From: an uncultured Desulfobulbaceae bacterium | GTDB taxonomy: Bacteria > Desulfobacterota > Desulfobulbia > Desulfobulbales > Desulfobulbaceae | NCBI GenBank assembly: GCA_947260045.1 | Contig: CAMYOP010000076.1 | Coordinates: forward strand, 1-9,895 | Length of the DNA stretch: 9,895 bases | Direction of reading: 5' to 3' | In this document: one piece after another, positions 7,411-9,895 of the stretch | Layout of the letters: every line of letters begins with the position of its first letter | Position numbering within the stretch: position 1 is the stretch's first letter | The notes under the pieces: generated by a model | The model's input: the letters and a program-made list of their open reading frames with translations, nothing else | Databases searched by the model: none | What the model was told of the DNA's origin: nothing | Made by a program: the position numbers and the translations under genes

Positions 7411-7811
7411 AGGCAGGGATCCATGATAATTTTAACGTCAAAACAAGCAGTTACAGGTCACCACGACAAAATTGGAACCAGTAGCCAGTCCGGTGAAAGA
7501 AAAAGAAACAGCATATCATGAAGTACATTTGGCTACTGCTGGATCATTTAGATTGAAGCCATTTTTAAAAAAGTTTCAATTTCAAGAGCTGTACAAGCCT
7601 GCATGGAAAAAAAGAATTATAAGCAAATTATAACAAATTCCATGTATTTTTCCTCAATTTTCCAAGGAAAAAATGAATTAGCACTTTCAATAAACCCAGA
7701 AAAATAGACTAAAATGAGCAGCAACAAGCCTTGAGTAAAACGAAAAAGAGTGAGCACTTTAATGTTAAGAGCAACTTTAGATAAGGCCGAAAAAAAGTAG
7801 GTCAGTAGAGG
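7411..7811. other. 401-bp AT-rich spacer upstream of egtD
   Basis: No convincing gene was found. It must hold the egtD-MES promoter on the minus strand. TATAAT occurs twice on that strand (7632-7627 and 7621-7616), and TTGACG lies close to the start (7441-7436), but none has a partner hexamer at normal spacing. The only clear structure is a 9-bp inverted repeat at 7479-7538, listed separately. Confidence 0.5.
7479..7538. repeat. 9-bp perfect inverted repeat upstream of egtD
   Basis: CAGTAGCCA (7479-7487) and TGGCTACTG (7530-7538) are exact reverse complements separated by 42 bp, 69 to 128 bp upstream of the egtD ATG. This could be the closing stem of a leader RNA or a pair of operator half-sites. 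No known riboswitch class was recognised. Confidence 0.45.
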
Positions 7812-7848
7812 AAAAAAAAATGGAGAGGGAAAAAAATTTCCCTCTCCA
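7812..7848 (-). terminator. strong intrinsic terminator of the MORN gene
   Basis: A perfect 12-bp stem has arms at 7821-7832 (TGGAGAGGGAAA) and 7837-7848 (TTTCCCTCTCCA) with a 4-nt loop. On the minus strand it is followed directly by nine T residues (plus-strand A-run at 7812-7820). It lies 33 bp past the MORN stop codon, and it insulates egtD from upstream transcription. Confidence 0.93.
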
Positions 7849-7881
7849 TTAATCGACTCTCAGCTCGTAAAGGTTATTGAA

Positions 7882-8367
7882 TCAGCTTTCGACCCATTTT
7901 ACCTCTACCCTGCGTCCATTTGTATTTTCGAGAACCCCCTTACCAGATTGCTGTCCGCCTGACCAATGAACATTTTCCTCATTATCGCTGGTATAGTGAA
8001 CACCTGTATCCGAAGGCTTTCCTTTATTAAATTCACCGACATAGTAGCGGCCATCAGCCCAATAATATGTACCTTGACCATCTCGTTTACCGTTTTTCCA
8101 ATTTCCTTCGTAGCGGTCACCATTACTATAATAAAATGTACCATGACCGCTTACTTTCCCATTTTTCCACTTACCAACAAAATAGCTGCCGTCCTTGAAG
8201 TTTAGTGTTCCATGACCAGGAAGGGAATTGCCAATAGAAGAATCAGAATGCGTCTGACTATTTGCTGTACCTAAAAAACAAACCATTAACAGCAGTGCGA
8301 CCAAAAAGGTAAAACTTCTTTTCAAATAATACTGTTTTTCCTCTATACACCTCGACAATGTTCTCAT
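7882..8367 (-). CDS. exported or membrane-anchored MORN-repeat protein
   Basis: This is a 161-residue protein. I chose ATG 8367 because AGGTGATC, an extended Shine-Dalgarno match, lies just upstream with about 6 nt between AGGTG and the ATG. GTG 8376 is in frame but would overlap that site. Residues 16-37 (basic KR, then FTFLVALLLMVCFLGTA) form a signal peptide or anchor, preceded by an unusually long N-terminal region; cleavage near residue 37 is possible but not clear. Three canonical MORN repeats follow with an exact 23-residue period: 51-73, 74-96 and 97-119 (for example GHGTFYYSNGDRYEGNWKNG). Two degenerate units (120-141 and 142-161) reach the C-terminus. MORN repeats form open beta-hairpin arrays, often involved in membrane or protein contacts. 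The function here is unknown, and the likely site is the periplasm or cell envelope. It is a single gene ended by the terminator at 7812-7848. Confidence 0.88.
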   Translation of the reverse strand: MRTLSRCIEEKQYYLKRSFTFLVALLLMVCFLGTANSQTHSDSSIGNSLPGHGTLNFKDGSYFVGKWKNGKVSGHGTFYYSNGDRYEGNWKNGKRDGQGTYYWADGRYYVGEFNKGKPSDTGVHYTSDNEENVHWSGGQQSGKGVLENTNGRRVEVKWVES

Positions 8368-8376
8368 CCAGATCAC

Positions 8377-8835
8377 CTATTTATTGCTGAACCGCATTCA
8401 CAATTATGTCTCCGACACCTATCACAAAACCACAGATCAAATAACAATCAGAAGTGACAGTGCAGTTAACTCAGCAATAAATGGGCCAAAAAAACAGGCC
8501 TTTTATCTCCACAGAATAAAACCCTGTATATACAACAAATAACTGTAATTAAAAATTTCAATACCTTTTAATTCATATTTCAGGAACCACAAATATCGCA
8601 ACCAGAGGTAATCAGAATTTCAAACGAACGGCCTGGTTACAAATTCGTAATCGGTCGATAGCGAAAATATTCTCAGGAAAAGACAGAGTGGATAGCCTTC
8701 AAACTGCAACACTCTACATTATCGGTACAAGGAAGGTTTTGAAAACAACAATGTAATGAAACCGCTACGAGCTAATAGAGAGCCATGGTTAACAAAATAT
8801 AGATTATTCCTCCAGTCCTTCTCGCTTTGCCCAGG
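8377..8835. other. 459-bp AT-rich spacer between the membrane protein and MORN genes
   Basis: No gene was found. The part nearest the MORN gene holds a 12-bp inverted repeat (8379-8482) and a minus-strand CATAAT (8408-8403) that could be a -10 element, without a good -35 partner. A weak GGCC hairpin followed by TTTT (8484-8504, plus) is too short to call. The rest shows only 6-bp inverted repeats. Confidence 0.5.
8379..8482. repeat. 12-bp perfect inverted repeat abutting the MORN ribosome-binding site
   Basis: ATTTATTGCTGA (8379-8390) and TCAGCAATAAAT (8471-8482) are exact reverse complements with 80 bp between them. On the minus strand the second arm ends right at the AGGTGATC ribosome-binding site of the MORN gene. 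It could be a leader stem controlling translation, or two copies of one operator flanking a promoter. No flanking target duplication is visible, so a miniature transposon is unlikely. Confidence 0.55.
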
Positions 8836-9090
8836 TCAATCCTGGGATCTCATAAAGTGGCGCAATACTTTGAAGAGTACTGCACTGCATAAGCCCCAAA
8901 GGACACTGTTCAACGGAAGAATGATAAACCACGATCCTGGGAAAAATTCCCCAGGTTGCAAAAGTACCCGCAAAAACAGGTGAGCAATATTCCTTTTTCC
9001 CTCAAGTCCTAAACCAAAAAAGAGGAAAATAAGCGCAACCAGAAGAAGATGAATTGCAGATAATAACAAAGTCCATGGCAGTATTTTCAT
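8836..9090 (-). CDS. small membrane protein, two transmembrane helices, unknown function
   Basis: This is an 84-residue protein that I do not recognise as a named family. Two hydrophobic segments are clear: residues 6-29 (TLLLSAIHLLLVALIFLFFG) and 54-76 (FIILPLNSVLWGLCSAVLF). They are joined by a loop of about 24 residues ending in LLQPGEFFPGSW. The Pro-Gly-rich entry to helix 2, an Asn-Ser pair followed by WG within it, and the basic C-terminus (KVLRHFMR) look like an evolved membrane protein rather than a chance frame. The ATG at 9090 has only GAAAGAG very close upstream, a weak ribosome-binding site. It appears to stand alone, 459 bp before the MORN gene on the same strand. An overlapping plus-strand frame (8756-8983) is less protein-like. 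Confidence 0.6.
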   Translation of the reverse strand: MKILPWTLLLSAIHLLLVALIFLFFGLGLEGKRNIAHLFLRVLLQPGEFFPGSWFIILPLNSVLWGLCSAVLFKVLRHFMRSQD

Positions 9091-9261
9091 GCTCTTTCAA
9101 CCAAATAAGGAACAGCTTGACCAACCGGGTTAATCTGACATGTTATTAGCTTTATAAAAACAATCAAGAGAAGTCTTGTCCTCTATTGAGGTTTCTCAGA
9201 AAAGACTGTTCCCGTTTTGGACAGATTGCGGATCTGTGTTACAGCAGTAGGTGAAAGAGGC

Positions 9262-9329
9262 CCAGGCAGAACAGTTGGAAAAAATCTTGAAAATCGAAAT
9301 CACAGGCTCTTAGGCAAGATTCTGCCTGG
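9262..9329. repeat. 10-bp inverted repeat with nested 5-bp arms
   Basis: CCAGGCAGAA (9262-9271) pairs exactly with TTCTGCCTGG (9320-9329). Inside, TCTTG (9285-9289) pairs with CAAGA (9315-9319), which directly adjoins the outer arm, so a transcript could fold as one long interrupted hairpin. This may be a small RNA or a decayed mobile fragment; no transposase is nearby. Confidence 0.4.
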
Positions 9330-9435
9330 AAACAATACTATGAAATTCAGACAGTTATATGTGCCATGACGAACTCTTCAAGAAAGAGAGAGATTGGTAA
9401 ACACCTGGGGAAAAATTGTTGCTCCGAAGCAAAAT

Positions 9436-9454
9436 AGATAATTTCGAATTATCT
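9436..9454. repeat. AT-rich palindrome downstream of rubredoxin
   Basis: AGATAATT (9436-9443) and AATTATCT (9447-9454) flank a TCG centre. Read on the minus strand it follows the rubredoxin gene by about 75 bp and is succeeded by ATTTTG. It may therefore be a weak terminator, or it may be an operator-like palindrome. Confidence 0.35.
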
Positions 9455-9529
9455 CAATTTCTGAAAATATGCCTAAGAACAATAAGTAACAAATATATAT
9501 TGTTTCCTCCTGTCATGGTTCGGTATTTT

Positions 9530-9739
9530 TCAAATACCATCCTCTATAACAGAGCCTGGACCAGCTAGCGGTCTAAAAGTTTTTTTCGAAGCACCACACA
9601 CAGGACATCTCCAATCGTCTGGCAGGTCCTTGAAAGCAGTTCCAGGAGGAGTGTTTTTTCTGGGGACTCCTTTGTCTGGGTCATATATATATCCACAATT
9701 ACTTACCTGACACTGATACGTATCTTTTGCTTCTGCCAC
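9530..9739 (-). CDS. rubredoxin with a Cys-x4-Cys first site
   Basis: This is a 69-residue cytoplasmic one-electron carrier with a mononuclear iron bound by four cysteines. In anaerobes it passes electrons to oxygen- and peroxide-reducing enzymes and other oxidoreductases. The start is set by the ribosome-binding site: GGAGGGA (9749-9743) lies 5 nt before GTG 9739 when GGAGG is counted. The upstream in-frame TTG at 9751 runs into that site and is unlikely. Numbering from GTG, the ligands are C10-x4-C15-G-Y and C45-x2-C48-G, with the usual DPDKGVP, PPGTAFKDLPDDW and CPVCGASK elements between. Two extra residues in the first CxxC correspond to the C-x4-C variant described in some sulfate reducers and clostridia. 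A tail of about 14 residues (RPLAGPGSVIEDGI) extends beyond the usual end. No redox partner gene is adjacent. A 7-bp hairpin (9522-9538) overlaps the stop codon. Confidence 0.92.
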   Translation of the reverse strand: MAEAKDTYQCQVSNCGYIYDPDKGVPRKNTPPGTAFKDLPDDWRCPVCGASKKTFRPLAGPGSVIEDGI

Positions 9740-9895
9740 AGTTCCCTCCAATATTATTTATCAAGAGTTAATTTAGCAAGAATGATAACCAATGCCAGAT
9801 GGCAATTCAATTCAAATCTATATAGTTATTTGTAAAAAAAATTCTCCATTTTACAAAGACCACTTCATACTTTAACTGATCATGAACTGCCTCTT

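Larger units (their letters stand above)
9091..9529. other. 439-bp spacer downstream of the rubredoxin gene
   Basis: No gene was found; all frames are broken by stops at about the density expected by chance. It holds several inverted repeats: ACAGAT/ATCTGT (9221-9237), the 10-bp pair at 9262-9329 and the AT palindrome at 9436-9454. An AGGAGG on the minus strand near 9511 precedes only a 12-codon frame. It could hold a small RNA, but nothing proves it. Confidence 0.45.

Noticed and set aside
7411..7500. Sigma-54 or sigma-70 promoter directly upstream of egtD
   Set aside because: TGGC near 7487 and TTGACG near 7441 lack partners at the required spacing.
7603..7707. 34-codon plus-strand frame starting MEKKNYKQ in the spacer upstream of egtD
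   Set aside because: It is short, lies in very AT-rich DNA and has no ribosome-binding site or recognisable motif.
8756..8983. Plus-strand 75-codon frame overlapping the membrane protein gene
   Set aside because: Its composition is not protein-like, and it lies opposite a frame with clear membrane-helix periodicity.
9197..9520. Apparent decayed coding sequence in the spacer downstream of rubredoxin
   Set aside because: One plus-strand frame reads protein-like in patches, but its stops occur at about chance frequency and no family is recognisable.
9522..9538. GGTATTT/AAATACC hairpin at the rubredoxin stop as a terminator
   Set aside because: The arms are AT-rich, overlap the stop codon and have no T-run after them on the minus strand.

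Overview
The window looks like an ordinary chromosomal stretch from an anaerobic or microaerophilic Gram-negative bacterium. The best guess is the sulfate-reducer-related deltaproteobacteria (Desulfobacterota, possibly near Desulfobulbales). This is inferred from the PilZ and MerR-like protein styles, a rubredoxin, an oxygen-independent ergothioneine operon and moderate GC with AT-rich spacers; there is no rRNA or other firm marker. No transposase, phage, CRISPR or tRNA sequence was seen.

Layout, left to right. The 3' end of a MerR-family regulator gene (2-256, +) is followed by a hairpin at 266-300. A 244-residue radical SAM protein of the spore-photoproduct-lyase-like (SplB, COG1533) group (471-1205, +) converges on a small predicted lipoprotein (1202-1717, -), and their stop codons overlap. 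Divergent from the lipoprotein is a TrmH/SpoU RNA 2'-O-methyltransferase (1832-2356, +), which converges with a 4-bp gap on a single-domain PilZ protein (2361-2732, -).

The centre (2962-7410, -) is the main item: a two-gene operon made of egtD (histidine N-alpha-trimethyltransferase) followed 9 bp later by an 1132-residue fusion of a molybdopterin/[4Fe-4S] oxidoreductase with a complete NifS/IscS-type cysteine desulfurase. This architecture matches the metallopterin-dependent ergothioneine synthase (MES) described from Caldithrix abyssi. EgtD would make hercynine from histidine and SAM. The fusion would then take sulfur from cysteine as an enzyme persulfide and place it on the imidazole C2 to give ergothioneine, without oxygen and without EgtA, EgtB, EgtC or EgtE.

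The right third (7411-9895) is gene-poor and has long AT-rich spacers. It carries an exported or membrane-anchored MORN-repeat protein (7882-8367, -) with a textbook intrinsic terminator at 7812-7848, a two-helix membrane protein of unknown function (8836-9090, -) and a rubredoxin with a Cys-x4-Cys first metal site (9530-9739, -). Several perfect inverted repeats (9-12 bp arms) lie in the spacers. One ends directly against the ribosome-binding site of the MORN gene, and one lies 70-130 bp upstream of egtD.
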